This document shows, piece by piece, positions 1 to 10,849 of a stretch of DNA of 64,000 bases; position 1 is the stretch's first letter, and every line of letters starts with the position of its first letter. The stretch covers positions 17,691,281 through 17,755,280 of the forward strand of contig OX459098.1 of NCBI GenBank assembly GCA_949775045.1, written 5' to 3'. The position numbers were made by a program, and so were the translations under genes. Below the pieces are notes generated by a model. The model had not been told where the DNA came from. It searched no databases and saw only the letters and a program-made list of their open reading frames with translations. The DNA is from Metridium senile. Taxonomy: Eukaryota > Cnidaria > Anthozoa > Actiniaria > Metridiidae.

Positions 1-1
1 C

Positions 2-3000
2 GAAGGTTCTGAAAATAATTATCGTAGATTATCAAGTGAAAGGAAACCATTTAACACAACACCTCGTCAACAACCATCATACTCAACAACATCGTCATTC
101 TTCACAAAGGCTGATACAAATAACAAGATGTCTGTCAAATGTGCATTTTGTGGTCAACAACATTACTCAGCATCGTGTGAAACAGTAAACGACGTCAGCA
201 AGCGTAAAGAAATTCTCATTAAGGAGCGTCGTTGTTTTGTTTGTTTGAAAGTAAGCCATCGAGCCAATGCCTGCACTCGTACTACAAATTGTCGGAAGTG
301 TCGTGGTAGACATCATCAATCCGTTTGTAACCAAGAGAATTATTCGTCGCTCAATAGAGCTAACACTGGTACAACAGGGTCAACTAATAACTTCTCTCAA
401 TCCTTCGAAGGGGCGAGAGGAGGGACGGTGACACAACAACAAAGTTCATTTACAGGAACTGTCAACTACAATGTCTCAGCTGAATCTAATTGTGTTTTAC
501 TTCAAACCGCCATAGCATATGCAAGATCTGATTCTGAAGTTGAACCCGTTGAAGTGAAAGTATTATTCGATAGTGGTAGTCAGCGTTCATATATTACACA
601 AGAACTGAAAGACAAACTGAATCTTAAACCTACAAGGACTGAAACATTGAATCTCAACACATTTGGAGATAATTCATATCGACGACAAAAATGCGACCTT
701 GTTAAACTATCATTAAGCAAGACATCAGGAAGAGAGATATCTGTAAACGCACTAACATTCCCAACCATTTGTTCGAAATTACCCATGTCTGTGGAAATCC
801 AACAATACCCACATCTACAGAACCTAGAATTAGCAGATAATCCTAGTCACAATCACAAGCCCATTGACGTCCTGATAGGATCTGATCATTATTGGCATTT
901 TATCAACGGTAATGTCATCAAAGGAGAAAGTGGGCCAGTAGCAGTTGAAAGTGAGTTAGGATGGATACTGTCTGGAGTAGCTGAGAACCGCAAACCTGAG
1001 AGTAGATGTATCAACACAGTAACCAATTTAATCATAGACATGTCAACAGATGCCCCAGATGATGACCTGACTAATCAATTGAAAACATTTTGGCAAACTG
1101 AAACCATAGGAATTTACGACAACATGGATGACAATTCTGATGTACCACCGAATGAAGATTTTCTAGAGATAAAACACGATGGGACAAGGTATTCTGTGAA
1201 GTTACCATGGAAACCAGACTGTAGTCAACTCCCTGATCATTATGACTTGTGCCGTAACAGGCTCTTGAGCCTGCATAAACGACTTAAGAAACATTCAGAA
1301 CTACATGTAGCGACAGAGTACGACTCAATAATACGAGAACAGCTGAAATCAGGAATCATTGAGCAAGTTGAAAGAACCAATAAGGAACAAACTACAAACA
1401 TTCACTATATGCCACATCACGCAGTCATAAGAGAAGACAGAAGTACTACAAAATTAAGAATTGTATATGACGGTTCAGCACACTTAAACGAAGATGTAGC
1501 CTCTATCAATAGCTGTTTAGAACAAGGTCCTAATCTGATGCTACTTCTTTTCGACATTTTACTACGATTTAGACAACGCCCTATCGCCATGGCAGCAGAT
1601 AATGAAAAGGCCTTTTTAATGGTTGAAATTGACCCGTCAGATCGCGATGCCTTAAGATTCTTATGGTTTGTAAATGTACATGACGAAGAACCAAAGATTG
1701 TGGAATACCGATTTTGTAGACTTGTCTTCGGGTTAAAACCAAGCCCTGCCATATTAGGAGCTACGATATTACATCATCTGTCAAACTACAATGAAATTGA
1801 TTCTGAGACTGCGAAGACTCTGAAAGAAGATTTGTACGTTGACGATCTAACAACAGGAGCTGAAACTCTGACTGAAGCAATTAATACATATAATACGTCA
1901 AAAAGAATCATGAAAGAAGGAGGATTCAACCTCAGGAAATGGGTTACGAATTCATCAGAGCTACGACAACACATTATGGAAAATGAACATTCTCTTAATA
2001 CTGAACAAAACAATGTTGACAGCACCAAATCTGAACATAAAGTTTCAGAAGATGACCAATCATATACCAAGAGTACCTTGAATTCAATTGTTGCTAGCAA
2101 TGACAATGTTGTTAAAGTGTTAGGTGTCCACTGGGACACACAAACCGATATGTTTCTTTATGACTTTACAGACTTAATTAACTATGCCCAATCATTGAAA
2201 CCTACCAAACGTTCCTTCCTACAGCTATCTGCACGCATATTTGACCCTTTGGGACTCATAACGCCATTTACTATCACCCTCAAGATACTTTTCCAGATTC
2301 TGTGCATAGATAAGCTGAGTTGGGACGAAGATCTGTCAGAAGAACTTAAATCGAAATGGCAGACACTCATCAATGGACTTAAAGAACTTAATAACCTTCG
2401 TGTACCCAGATGTTATTTTCCTGCACAGAGCCAGTGCAGACACATTGAATTTCACGGATTTTGTGACGCTAGCGTCAAAGCCTACGCAGCACTTGTTTAC
2501 TTAAGAGTCGTGTATGATGACCACGTAAAGATTACTCTGTTGTGCTCAAGATCACGAGTAGCACCGTTAAAGCAACAAAGTATACCGCGTTTAGAGCTCT
2601 TGGGAGCCTTATTGCTATCTCGGTTGATGAACTCTGTTCAATCTGCATTAAAGGGAAGACTTAATGTCAATGACATTTATTACTGGACTGACTCAACGAC
2701 CGTCTTATGTTGGATTCGTAACCAGAAACACTGGAAACAATACGTTCAACATAGAGTAGATGAAATCCACAAACTCACTTCAGCTGCACAATGGCGACAC
2801 TGCGCTGGACAACTAAATCCTGCAGATCTCCCTTCACGAGGAATCCCGTCTTACCAACTTATCTACAGTTCACTGTGGTGGAATGGCCCTCAGTTTCTTC
2901 AACAACCGGAAGAGATGTGGCCTGTCACTAGTACCAGTTCAGTCGAGGATGACCTACATGCTACAAAAGAAACTGTGAAGGTTCCAGTACCTACTACTCA

Positions 3001-3220
3001 TATCTTCACTAACACCCGGGGAGTGTCTTCTAATATCAATGTTGTTCAACATGTTGACAAAGTAATGACCTGTCAGAATTACAACAACCTTAGCCGCTTG
3101 TTGAGAATAACAGCTTATGTTCTAAGATTTATCAACAACTCGAAGAAAAGAAGGAAAGACAAATTGCAAGAATCCAACAAAGTTCAAATTATACCTACAG
3201 CTGACAATACAGCAAGCTGA
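2..3220 (+). CDS. BEL/Pao Gag end, protease, reverse transcriptase, RNase H (5' partial)
   Basis: The reading frame is open from the left edge, so the ATG at 128 is internal and numbering here is from it. Near residues 5-65 are three Cys/His knuckles (CAFCGQQHYSASC, CFVCLKVSHRANAC, CRKCRGRHHQSVC), as in nucleocapsids. The retropepsin-like active site FDSGSQRSYI is near residue 145. The RT has RIVYDGSAH, FGLKPSPAILG and the catalytic YVDD at 570-573. A Pao-type segment follows (LSARIFDPLGLITPF). RNase H shows FCDAS near 780, RLELLGALL and WTDSTTVL. It stops at 3220 before the integrase, which continues in another frame. The product would act in cytoplasmic particles for reverse transcription. 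One frame change makes this copy probably defective. Confidence 0.9.
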   Translation, partial: EGSENNYRRLSSERKPFNTTPRQQPSYSTTSSFFTKADTNNKMSVKCAFCGQQHYSASCETVNDVSKRKEILIKERRCFVCLKVSHRANACTRTTNCRKCRGRHHQSVCNQENYSSLNRANTGTTGSTNNFSQSFEGARGGTVTQQQSSFTGTVNYNVSAESNCVLLQTAIAYARSDSEVEPVEVKVLFDSGSQRSYITQELKDKLNLKPTRTETLNLNTFGDNSYRRQKCDLVKLSLSKTSGREISVNALTFPTICSKLPMSVEIQQYPHLQNLELADNPSHNHKPIDVLIGSDHYWHFINGNVIKGESGPVAVESELGWILSGVAENRKPESRCINTVTNLIIDMSTDAPDDDLTNQLKTFWQTETIGIYDNMDDNSDVPPNEDFLEIKHDGTRYSVKLPWKPDCSQLPDHYDLCRNRLLSLHKRLKKHSELHVATEYDSIIREQLKSGIIEQVERTNKEQTTNIHYMPHHAVIREDRSTTKLRIVYDGSAHLNEDVASINSCLEQGPNLMLLLFDILLRFRQRPIAMAADNEKAFLMVEIDPSDRDALRFLWFVNVHDEEPKIVEYRFCRLVFGLKPSPAILGATILHHLSNYNEIDSETAKTLKEDLYVDDLTTGAETLTEAINTYNTSKRIMKEGGFNLRKWVTNSSELRQHIMENEHSLNTEQNNVDSTKSEHKVSEDDQSYTKSTLNSIVASNDNVVKVLGVHWDTQTDMFLYDFTDLINYAQSLKPTKRSFLQLSARIFDPLGLITPFTITLKILFQILCIDKLSWDEDLSEELKSKWQTLINGLKELNNLRVPRCYFPAQSQCRHIEFHGFCDASVKAYAALVYLRVVYDDHVKITLLCSRSRVAPLKQQSIPRLELLGALLLSRLMNSVQSALKGRLNVNDIYYWTDSTTVLCWIRNQKHWKQYVQHRVDEIHKLTSAAQWRHCAGQLNPADLPSRGIPSYQLIYSSLWWNGPQFLQQPEEMWPVTSTSSVEDDLHATKETVKVPVPTTHIFTNTRGVSSNINVVQHVDKVMTCQNYNNLSRLLRITAYVLRFINNSKKRRKDKLQESNKVQIIPTADNTAS

Positions 3221-3230
3221 GCTGGAGTGG

Positions 3231-4733
3231 GTGTTGTCGATACAGTTAGACTCGTTCAGCAAAGAAATAGAAGCATTGGACAAGGTGAGTGACGTCTCTG
3301 CCTCATCTGTCCCACTCGTGCGACAATTTAATCTATTCATAGATGAATTAGGTGTCCTCAGATGTAAAGGACGATTAGACAATTCAAGTGTTTCACCTGC
3401 AACAAACAATCCAATCCTGTTACCAAACAAACATTTCTTCACAAAGCTTGTTATCAATGAAGTTCATCACCAAGTAAATCACAGTGGACTTAGAGTCACT
3501 TTAACAACCCTTCGAGAGAAGTATTGGGTCCCACGAGGAAGAGCTCTTGTTAAGGACTTTATAAAGCACTGCATCATTTGTACCAGATACTCAGGAAAAC
3601 CATTTGCAATGGAAAACCCGCCCAGTCTACCGGAGATCAGAGTTGATGATGGACCACCGTTTTCAAATACTGGAGTTGATTATGCAGGTCCACTGTATGT
3701 TAAGGACATAAACTTAAAACAGGAAGATAATACATGCAGTAAAGTTTACGTTGCACTTTTTACATGTGCTGCTACACGAGCAGTTCATCTTGAACTAGTT
3801 CCGGACTGTTCAGCCGATTCATTTTTGTTCGCATTTAGAAGATTTTCCAGTCGTAGAGGACTGCCATACAGAATGATTTCAGACAATGCGAAAAACTTTA
3901 AAGCAAGTCAGAAGATAATTCAAAAGATTGCACGCTCTCAAGTTGTCCAGAGTTACCTTTCGAAGAAAGAAGTCAGATGGGACTTCATCGTGGAGAAGGC
4001 CCCTTGGTGGGGTGGCTTTTGGGAGAGGCTCATTGGAGTGACAAAGGACTGTATTAAACGAGCTGTAGGAAGAGCCCAACTGACATTTGAAGAATTACGC
4101 ACAATACTTATTGAAGCTGAGGGAATTGTAAACTCCAGACCGCTGACATACATCTATGACGATACAGAGGGAATCTCCTATACATTGTCACCATCTCATC
4201 TCATTTATGGCCGCAGGATTACACCTTTGCCAAGTGGAGAACATTTTGATATCACAAGCACCAATCAAAGTCTGACAAGAAGAGCAAGGTACCTTAAGCA
4301 AGTTTTGCAACATTTTACTACTCAGTGGAAACGTGAATACTTAACAAGCCTCAGAGAAAATGCAAAGGTATATAACAAACGCAACAACAAAGAAATTGCT
4401 GTTGGAGATATCGTGATTCTAAAAAAGGAAGGTACAGCCCGATGTTTCTGGAAACTAGCAGTGGTCAAAAATCTCTTACCTGGAAAGGATGGCAAGGTAC
4501 GTGCAGCAGAAATTCGTGTTCTCAACTCATCGACTAAAGCAAAGCCAACAACACTCAAACGACCATTACAAGCGTTAGTTCAAACAGAGGTAAAGGCTAA
4601 TCTAGATGAGGAAACTCTAAATAATTCATCAAAGAGGAAACCTTGCAAATCCAAAGAGAACGAACCAGTTACTACGAAGAGTCTACGAAAGGCCGCTGTC
4701 CTTGGTGAAATGAGAAGAAGAGAAAACAAATGA
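3231..4733 (+). CDS. BEL/Pao integrase and C-terminal domain
   Basis: This is the downstream part of pol, in the frame one base forward of the preceding one. The frame is open well upstream of 3231 (at least from about 3140), and the GTG at 3231 is not a believable start, so it was once joined to the upstream frame. It shows an HHCC zinc-binding region (VHHQVNHSGL then CIICTR), then an integrase core with acidic residues in GVDYAGPLY, ISDNAKNF and WWGGFWERL. A C-terminal DUF5641-like module follows (GDIVILKKEG). The integrase would insert the cDNA into host DNA in the nucleus. The protein ends in a basic tail. Confidence 0.88.
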   Translation: MLSIQLDSFSKEIEALDKVSDVSASSVPLVRQFNLFIDELGVLRCKGRLDNSSVSPATNNPILLPNKHFFTKLVINEVHHQVNHSGLRVTLTTLREKYWVPRGRALVKDFIKHCIICTRYSGKPFAMENPPSLPEIRVDDGPPFSNTGVDYAGPLYVKDINLKQEDNTCSKVYVALFTCAATRAVHLELVPDCSADSFLFAFRRFSSRRGLPYRMISDNAKNFKASQKIIQKIARSQVVQSYLSKKEVRWDFIVEKAPWWGGFWERLIGVTKDCIKRAVGRAQLTFEELRTILIEAEGIVNSRPLTYIYDDTEGISYTLSPSHLIYGRRITPLPSGEHFDITSTNQSLTRRARYLKQVLQHFTTQWKREYLTSLRENAKVYNKRNNKEIAVGDIVILKKEGTARCFWKLAVVKNLLPGKDGKVRAAEIRVLNSSTKAKPTTLKRPLQALVQTEVKANLDEETLNNSSKRKPCKSKENEPVTTKSLRKAAVLGEMRRRENK

Positions 4734-4861
4734 ACACTCAATCATATGGAACATTGAACATTTTAATCATATGAACCATTAAACGTTAATATTGTTATAT
4801 TAGATTATACTGTTGATAACTGATTATGATGTTGATTCCACTAGCGGAATCAACCGGGGAG

Positions 4862-4962
4862 TGTAAAATATGTTGTACAGCGCACCAACCAGGTTGCGCA
4901 TGCGCAAAAGAAATAAACATGTGTTAGCCGTAAATCGTTGTAGTAGTTAGTCGTTTTTTACA
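4862..4962 (+). repeat. 3' LTR of the BEL/Pao element
   Basis: A 101-bp segment begins TGTAAAATATG and ends TTTTTTACA, the TG...CA ends expected of an LTR. It follows a purine-rich tract (CGGGGAG) and contains AATAAA at about 4911. Gene A sequence resumes at the next base. The 5' LTR lies outside the window, so the length cannot be confirmed; about 100 bp would be short for this group. Confidence 0.7.
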
Positions 4963-6487
4963 CCAACGATAACCAGTCAGTGTTTGAGCATAAGATTTCT
5001 GCAGAAAGTTGCGATAAAAATAGAACCAGGTTACTTAGAAAAGTGTCGCAATTATAAGCCTCCATCGTCGAATCTTGCTGTATACCTGGTCTCTGTTTTC
5101 TTACCTGAGGTTCCAAAATAGAAGCCAGAAGAATTTTCACCAGGACTACACAAGATGCTTCTTTTTCTGGAAACAGTTTTTTCCAAAACCTTAGAATCTC
5201 TTCTATGCTTGTATAGTTACTATTGTCTATTAAAAGTGCTTCAGCCGCTATTTGGAATATAAGTGATTGATGTAGTCTTATAAGGTGTGGTCTTTGTTCA
5301 TTCCTTGTTTGGGATATTTGATAGTAAATATTAGATGATGTTTGATTAATTAATGTCATGATTGACTTGTAAATTGTCATATCACTTTCAAGGCTAGCAG
5401 TAAATGAATCAGCATCGGTACTCAGTATGTCAAACAGTGCCTCTAGACAAGTTAATGGAATATCCAATTGGACGAGCTTCAGGCACAATTTAGTATGACA
5501 TAGGAAAACAGGATGGTGCTTGAATAATATTTGTAGTTTCTCCTCACTTCCAATAGTGCGCAATTCCTTAAACCCACCTTCAGACATTGCACCGTCCCTT
5601 AAGATAGTGTGACTAACTTGACCAATTAACGATTCATCATCTGGTTTTCTGGAATTCCCATTAAGTACAATGTCGCATTTTCCAGTTTGTATTGCAAACC
5701 AATTGGAAATAAAAGGATACTTCAACAAATCGTTCCAATCATTGAGCACTTTAAATTTTTGCACGAAGGAACCGCTTGGGTTGTTAGGAGGATTAATCTC
5801 CTCATCTCGCCTTGCTACCACAGCTGTCTGTTGAAGAAGTTCAAGAAAGTGATCATCAATGATCCTTGGTTTAAGCAAATCAAATGTCGTTTCAAACAAA
5901 GACAGTAAGGACGGTGCTCTAGGAGTGTTCCAATCAGTATCCAAAAGAACTTCTTTATTTAGAATGATCTGATGTAAGTGTAGCAGTTCATCCAAGCATT
6001 CTGACAGCTTGATGTCTGGATCAGAGACTGGAGTAGATGCTACCGAAGAACTACATTGGTTCAGCTCATCAGAAAGCTTTACAGCAAAGTTAACCACGAG
6101 AGCAGGACTGGGAATAACGGGTTGACAACTCTCTTCATTTTTGCCTGCTCTTTGATAAAGTAAGAGACACAGATCTACAAGTTTAATACTCTCATCTTCA
6201 AAGGTCTTGCAATCAGTGTAGACCTTTCTAAGACCCGTCAGGCCTTTGCGGATAATTTTAGCTACAAAATGGCCATTCAGCTGGACGAGTGTGTTAATTA
6301 CATGAAGTTGTCCTTCTTCGGTGAAGAAATGAAAGCTAAGCAATTCATTGCACGCATCAGTGAAATCTGGTCGACAGGTTGAGGCCTGGACACGACCACT
6401 TTTTATAAGTTCTTGTAATGCATTTTGGATTGTTTCCGAGGGGGGCTGGTTTGAAGTTTCATTATTTGTGCTATCCAAACCATCCAT
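4963..6487 (-). pseudogene. Giant-gene paralog A, exon 1 fragment interrupted by BEL/Pao
   Basis: The first 508 codons of the tandem family, starting MDGLDSTNNETSNQPP at 6487. The upstream in-frame ATG near 6577 gives a leader absent from the paralogs, and a splice acceptor (TTCTTTTCAG) lies between, so 6487 is the preferred start. The frame is open and nearly identical to genes B and C up to DWLSLV, where the BEL LTR begins. The rest of exon 1 and exons 2-5 presumably lie left of the element, outside the window. Function is unknown. No signal peptide, transmembrane segment or catalytic motif is visible; the composition is helical and leucine-rich. Confidence 0.8.
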
Positions 6488-7166
6488 TTTGAAATAGCCT
6501 AGCCATAGAAAGTGAACTTTTGCTGAAAAGAAATGGTTGCATGATTTTATGTTTTGCATCATTATAATCATGCTCAATTTCTATATTTTATAAAACATGT
6601 ATAATAGAAGCACTCATACAAACATACAAACGAATATAGAAAGACAAACAAAATTGTAAAATGTATAATATAATGTATAATGTAATTAGTATATACAAAG
6701 AGCAAATAAAGATTCTATTCATATTCAATCAAAGTGTGTCCTATCAATTGTATTCTTATCCGTTAATGATTGTTCATTTTCTGTTTGTTCGGGTTTTGTT
6801 GTTGTTGTTGGTTTGTTCAGCATTGTTTGTTTATTTGTTTGTTGGATTGTTTTTATGAAAAGAAAGGTTATTGATGCGGTATTCATAATTGTGTACGAAA
6901 TACAGGCTCAACAATATGCATGGTCGAGGTCAATCAAGCCTCGCTCCAAGCAATTATCTCGGACTTTGTTGTAGCGAACGAAAATGTTTGTACGTTTGTA
7001 TGAAAATGTTTTGTCGTTTTTCGAGTTAAACTTATATCAAAATTGTGATTAAGGGAATTTCCTTCCCCCTCCCCCTACACCTAACGTATAAAAATCTTAT
7101 TCTGTAGCTAGGGTACAGTATTCTTCTAAATAGCATGTTATTAGTAGTAGTAATAACTTAAGTATA
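6488..7166. other. 5' flank of gene A, shared with B and C
   Basis: No gene is supported. The stretch matches 22800-23230 and 42835-43270 and includes the acceptor TTCTTTTCAG at about 6525-6535, ahead of the start codon, which implies a spliced 5' UTR exon further upstream. A T/G-rich run (GTTTGTT units) at about 6780-6850 gives leucine-rich plus-strand reading frames that I regard as chance. The shared block probably holds the promoter, but I cannot locate it. Confidence 0.5.
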
Positions 7167-7440
7167 TACACCTAATTCAAAAAAGGTTGACGGGGCGAAC
7201 GGCGATTGGTGATTGGCGATTGCGAGACTGCGGATAATACGAATTTCTTCTTATTCTATTCTAAATTACCCAAACATCGTTAAGCGATGACCTTAGATGG
7301 ATGTCTCGAAGGTTTCCCTGAACGGTGGAGGCATTGTTTGGGTAATTTAGAAACGAATAAGAAGGAATTCATATTAACCATCGCCAATCACCAATCGCCA
7401 ATCGCCGTTCACCCCGTCAACCTTTTTTGAATTAGGTGTA
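7167..7440. mobile_element. TA-flanked MITE, TACACCTAATTC family
   Basis: Long terminal inverted repeats: TACACCTAATTCAAAAAAGG at the left and its reverse complement ending GAATTAGGTGTA at the right, continuing inward through a GGCGATTGG-type repeat. Total about 274 bp with no coding capacity. The terminal TA fits a Tc1/mariner-type TA duplication. The equivalent sites in the B and C flanks lack it. Confidence 0.8.
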
Positions 7441-7449
7441 TTTAATATA

Positions 7450-8921
7450 AACCCCATTTACACGACATCACTTTTGGCCCGGTACTCCAAACTTTAGGTA
7501 CGCGGGCCGATCGATTGTGGCCCGTCAAAATCGCTTTTACACGACAAATGTAGACGGGCCAGTTTATCTATGGGGCACTCCAAAAATTTGAAATGGCCCG
7601 CCTGATTTCCTGAACCCTTGCTGTATTAAGAGCCGTTCCACGTAAGCTTCGAGTATTTTCAGAAATGGTCAGATATACAACCCCACCTGTACATGTAACT
7701 TTGCATGGTGAAGGTAGTCATGAGCAGTAATCATATGGACATTATTAGGTCGTTTCATTTTAAAGCGTTCACGTGACATCCGTTCAAAGTTTGACGTATT
7801 TTCGGCTTAATTTTGCAGACTGAAATTTAGAAAATTTGTAGATCTCGTGCAGCTTTTTTGTATTCAAATTTACACGGTATCATTACAGCTTGTGCAAATG
7901 TCTCATGGAATTGCCAATCTTTGAAATTGAACAAAATCATAGAATGTGTCCGCTGGTAGTGCATTTTATGTCCAGTTAAAAAGACAAATTAGTACAAAAT
8001 AGCAGTAAATGTGAAGATGTGAAAGACCTGCAGTCAGTTTTAGTAAAATAGGGAATTTAATCCTGGCTGCGGCCCGTGTTTCACATCTGATCAGATACTT
8101 GTGAACAAAATTGTTCGGCCTTTTTTTATCTTGCACAAAAAAAATATCCAAGCAAGGGTCATATGAAGCAGTTGCAACTGAGTCACTCTGAAGTAAAAAC
8201 AAAGGTCGAATTGATCATGATTTTGTGTAGAGCAGGTTAATTATATCTTGTGTATTGTATTGAATATCACCTATTTTTTCTTTTAAGTAACTATTAAATT
8301 TATTTTTTTACAGGAATTTTTAAGTGTCGACCAGAAGTTTTGAGTCAGTAAAATGAATGTGTGCGCACGCCACAGAAATGAATTAGGAATTGGATGGAGA
8401 GGTAGACGAAAGTATTTTCATATTTCAGAGAGTATGCGAGTGTCATTTATCAAATCAGATCGGTATTTAATTTATGCAAATCCTGAAGGTTTTTACTAGA
8501 AATGTTCGTCAGACCATGCACAATCACAAGCAAACATTTGAATTACTTATTAAATTTCAATCAAAAATTGAATTAAAGTTTTTGTGGCCTCATCCGACCA
8601 CGTTTTTCCTCTGGTTTTTCCACTTGTAGAACTGCAAGTAGACGCCGCCATTTTGCACGATCAAGAACGAGTGAGCATGTTCTGTATAATTTCCGCTGGA
8701 TATTCGAACTCGTCGGCGCATTTAAGGTACGCGGACCCTTGTTTTGGCGGGCCGAGACTACCTACCTGAGGTAGTCTCGGCACGCTTAAAAAGTAGGTAC
8801 GCGGGCCGCTTGGAATTGCGTTTACACGGCAAAATTTACGAGCGCCGTGCCAGAAAAGTATGGTACGCGTGCCAAAAGTTAGAAGTGCCAGGCCCGAAAA
8901 TGATGTCGTGTAAATGGGGTT
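7450..8921. mobile_element. 1.5-kb non-autonomous DNA transposon (AACCCCATTTACACG ends)
   Basis: The termini are inverted: AACCCCATTTACACGACATC at the left, and the right end reads as its reverse complement through GGGGTT. Both subterminal regions repeat GC-rich motifs such as GGTACGCGGGCC, unlike the AT-rich interior. The empty sequence at 23553-23565 implies a 3-bp duplication (ATA). A perfect internal palindrome, CCGAGACTACCT then AGGTAGTCTCGG, lies at about 8753-8783. No transposase is visible. A Harbinger-like origin is possible because of the 3-bp duplication, but this is weak. Confidence 0.75.
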
Positions 8922-9318
8922 ATATCAATATTGTAATTTCCTTTTAAAACTTATGAATATATATATAAGAACATTCGACGAAATTTATGTAATTTAGTGT
9001 GCATTGAATAAAATTAAACAATCTAAGAAAATAATATTGAGAGTCAAAGAAATATTACAAATGAAGAAACTAAATAACAATTAATGAAAACTAAAGTTTG
9101 ATGTTACAAAATGTAAAAGATGAAACAACAGGATGCCTTTGATTGTTGCACTTCTTCCTCAATCGTTAGTAAATTTTCTCGCCGCCTAAAAATTACGATT
9201 TCGATTCAGCGATTTTTTTTATATTATAAGCGAAAATTAAAAGAATATATACCCATGACCGGCAACATCCGACCCGCGAAGCGCGACGAAAACCCAAACT
9301 CGCCATAGGGATAACCGG
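8922..9318. other. Shared intergenic block, AT-rich
   Basis: No gene seen. Collinear with 23560-23965 and 43675-44090 in the flanks of B and C. Starts ATATCAATATTG and ends in a short GC-richer part (ACCCGCGAAGCGCGACG). Confidence 0.5.
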
Positions 9319-9325
9319 GGTAACC

Positions 9326-9434
9326 TAGCCTCCTCCGCAGGCAACTCCTGAGCCCGAGAGTGAGTTTCGTGAGTTTGGGGTTCCTGTGTTGAAAATTCGA
9401 AGACGACGAACCTGGTGACGAGCCCCTGTGAGAA
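9326..9434. mobile_element. 109-bp insertion with 7-bp target duplication GGTAACC
   Basis: GGTAACC stands at 9319-9325 and again at 9435-9441. The paralogous sites near 23968 and 44093 have a single GGTAACC, so the GC-rich 109 bp between them is an insertion. Terminal inverted repeats are not clear. It contains GGGGTTCCTGTG, similar to a motif inside the elements at 9636 and 10983. Confidence 0.65.
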
Positions 9435-9635
9435 GGTAACCAGTCTACGAAATGTAAATCATATAATTATAAATCACGACTGTGATTGATTAGAGCTGTA
9501 TTTACAAAACATTACCAAAACTATTTATGAACTGCAGTAATGAATATTCAATTATACAAAGTATATATCCGAATCTTTGGTTTCAAAGTCGAAAATAATC
9601 CAATAATAAAAATCTATCTCATATTTCAATTATAT

Positions 9636-9911
9636 CACAGGGACCCCTAATCAATCATGAATAATTAAATATGAATAAAATAGATGAAAAACGCGCGCGT
9701 GTGATTGTTCGTTGCTTGGGCTTCCTGTGTCGACTACTGCTCGTGATATCTGTTGGGCTTCCTGTGGCCGCCGCACCCTTTCATTGCAACTTGTTCACCC
9801 CTTATAATATATATGTGACATATTACTAAACTAGAGAGATTTGCCGAGAAAATTAAACACAAGTTTTTATTTCATCTATTTACAATTAATGATTGATTAG
9901 GGGTCCGTGTG
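9636..9911. mobile_element. 276-bp MITE with ends CACAGGGACCCC and 7-bp duplication
   Basis: Left end CACAGGGACCCCTAATCAAT; the right end is the inverted CACACGGACCCCTAATCAAT. ATTATAT flanks it at 9629-9635 and 9912-9918, and the paralogous site at 28381 has one copy. The interior contains GGGCTTCCTGTG twice. No coding capacity. Confidence 0.8.
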
Positions 9912-9918
9912 ATTATAT

Positions 9919-10840
9919 GTAATAATATTATTATTCACATTACGTAAAATCGAATTAGTTTGCTTGTATGAATATACGAATATATTCATTTTGAATAATC
10001 CAGTATTTATTTAGAAGGAAATTTCCATCCATTTTCAAAGTGTTTTACATCTTAGTACACCAAACGACTGAGCAACGTTTGGCTTACCTAGACAGACTGT
10101 TTTACATTTCAAACACACTAGTGTAATAATGAAAGACTTGAAATCAACAAATTGCGTCTCACTCAAGTGCAAATAGCACTTATAATAGATCACAACTCCC
10201 GTCTACAAAAAAAAACCTGTTATTGCTGTTATACTACTGTCTCTATAATAAGATGAGCTCACGTTAGCATTCAAGTCTCATTCAAACGGCTTTGTCAGCT
10301 AAATTAAATGGATTGATAAATTCAAAGTTATAATCACTCGACTACAAACCGAGTAGCGAGAGAACATAAATCCCTTCAACTTACCTTACGAATCCTCTAC
10401 ATCTTGGAACAGTTATCAAGCTGGTTTGATACGTTTTTTTCTTAATAAAAATGCATAAAGGAAATTGTGCTTTTGTGCAAATTTTTATGACTCATAATTC
10501 GGGGAATTTTAGGGAAATTTTCGGGGAAGCCCCGTGAAATTTGACCAATCAGGTACCGCGTGATATAATAAAACCAGTATGATGTCGTGTTAGCCAATCA
10601 GCAAAAGCCTTATATTGGTGAAATTTACCACGTAATCAAGACAATATCTCGAATTTATAAATAGTATCAAAATAAAAACATGTCGATGAGAATTATGTAT
10701 TTGGGAAATTCCCGTCGTTTCAACTTCATGGGAGCCCCGTGAGACATCAGTTTCAATCAACGAAAGTGGAAATTATTATGACCTTATTTGAACAAAGAAC
10801 TTTCGAGAAATATACAACTACATTGGTCTGAAATTTGCTT
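9919..10840. other. Shared intergenic block
   Basis: No gene supported. Matches about 29798-30880, 45238-46310 and, more distantly, 63240-63600. Contains short inverted GGGGAATTTTAG / CGGGGAAGCCCCGTGAAA stretches found in all copies. At about 10583 it has the intact TA site that a MITE occupies in the B and C flanks. Confidence 0.5.
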
Positions 10841-10849
10841 CATTGCAGC

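Larger units (their letters stand above)
1..4962 (+). mobile_element. BEL/Pao LTR retrotransposon, 3' part
   Basis: A Pao/BEL-type LTR retroelement whose 5' LTR and early gag lie left of the window. The visible order is zinc knuckles, aspartic protease, reverse transcriptase, Pao peptidase-like region, RNase H, integrase, C-terminal DUF5641-like region, a purine-rich tract (4853-4861) and a 3' LTR. This order, with protease before RT and the distinctive insert between RT and RNase H, is that of BEL/Pao and not of Gypsy or Copia. It is inserted in exon 1 of gene A, because the paralogous coding sequence resumes at 4963 right after the LTR. The pol region carries one frame change near 3130-3220. 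Family is certain; present activity is doubtful. Confidence 0.93.

Noticed and set aside
9305..9325. TAGGGATAACCGGGGTAACC resembles the I-SceI homing endonuclease site
   Set aside because: It differs at several bases, and the right half is explained by the GGTAACC target sequence that is present in all spacers.
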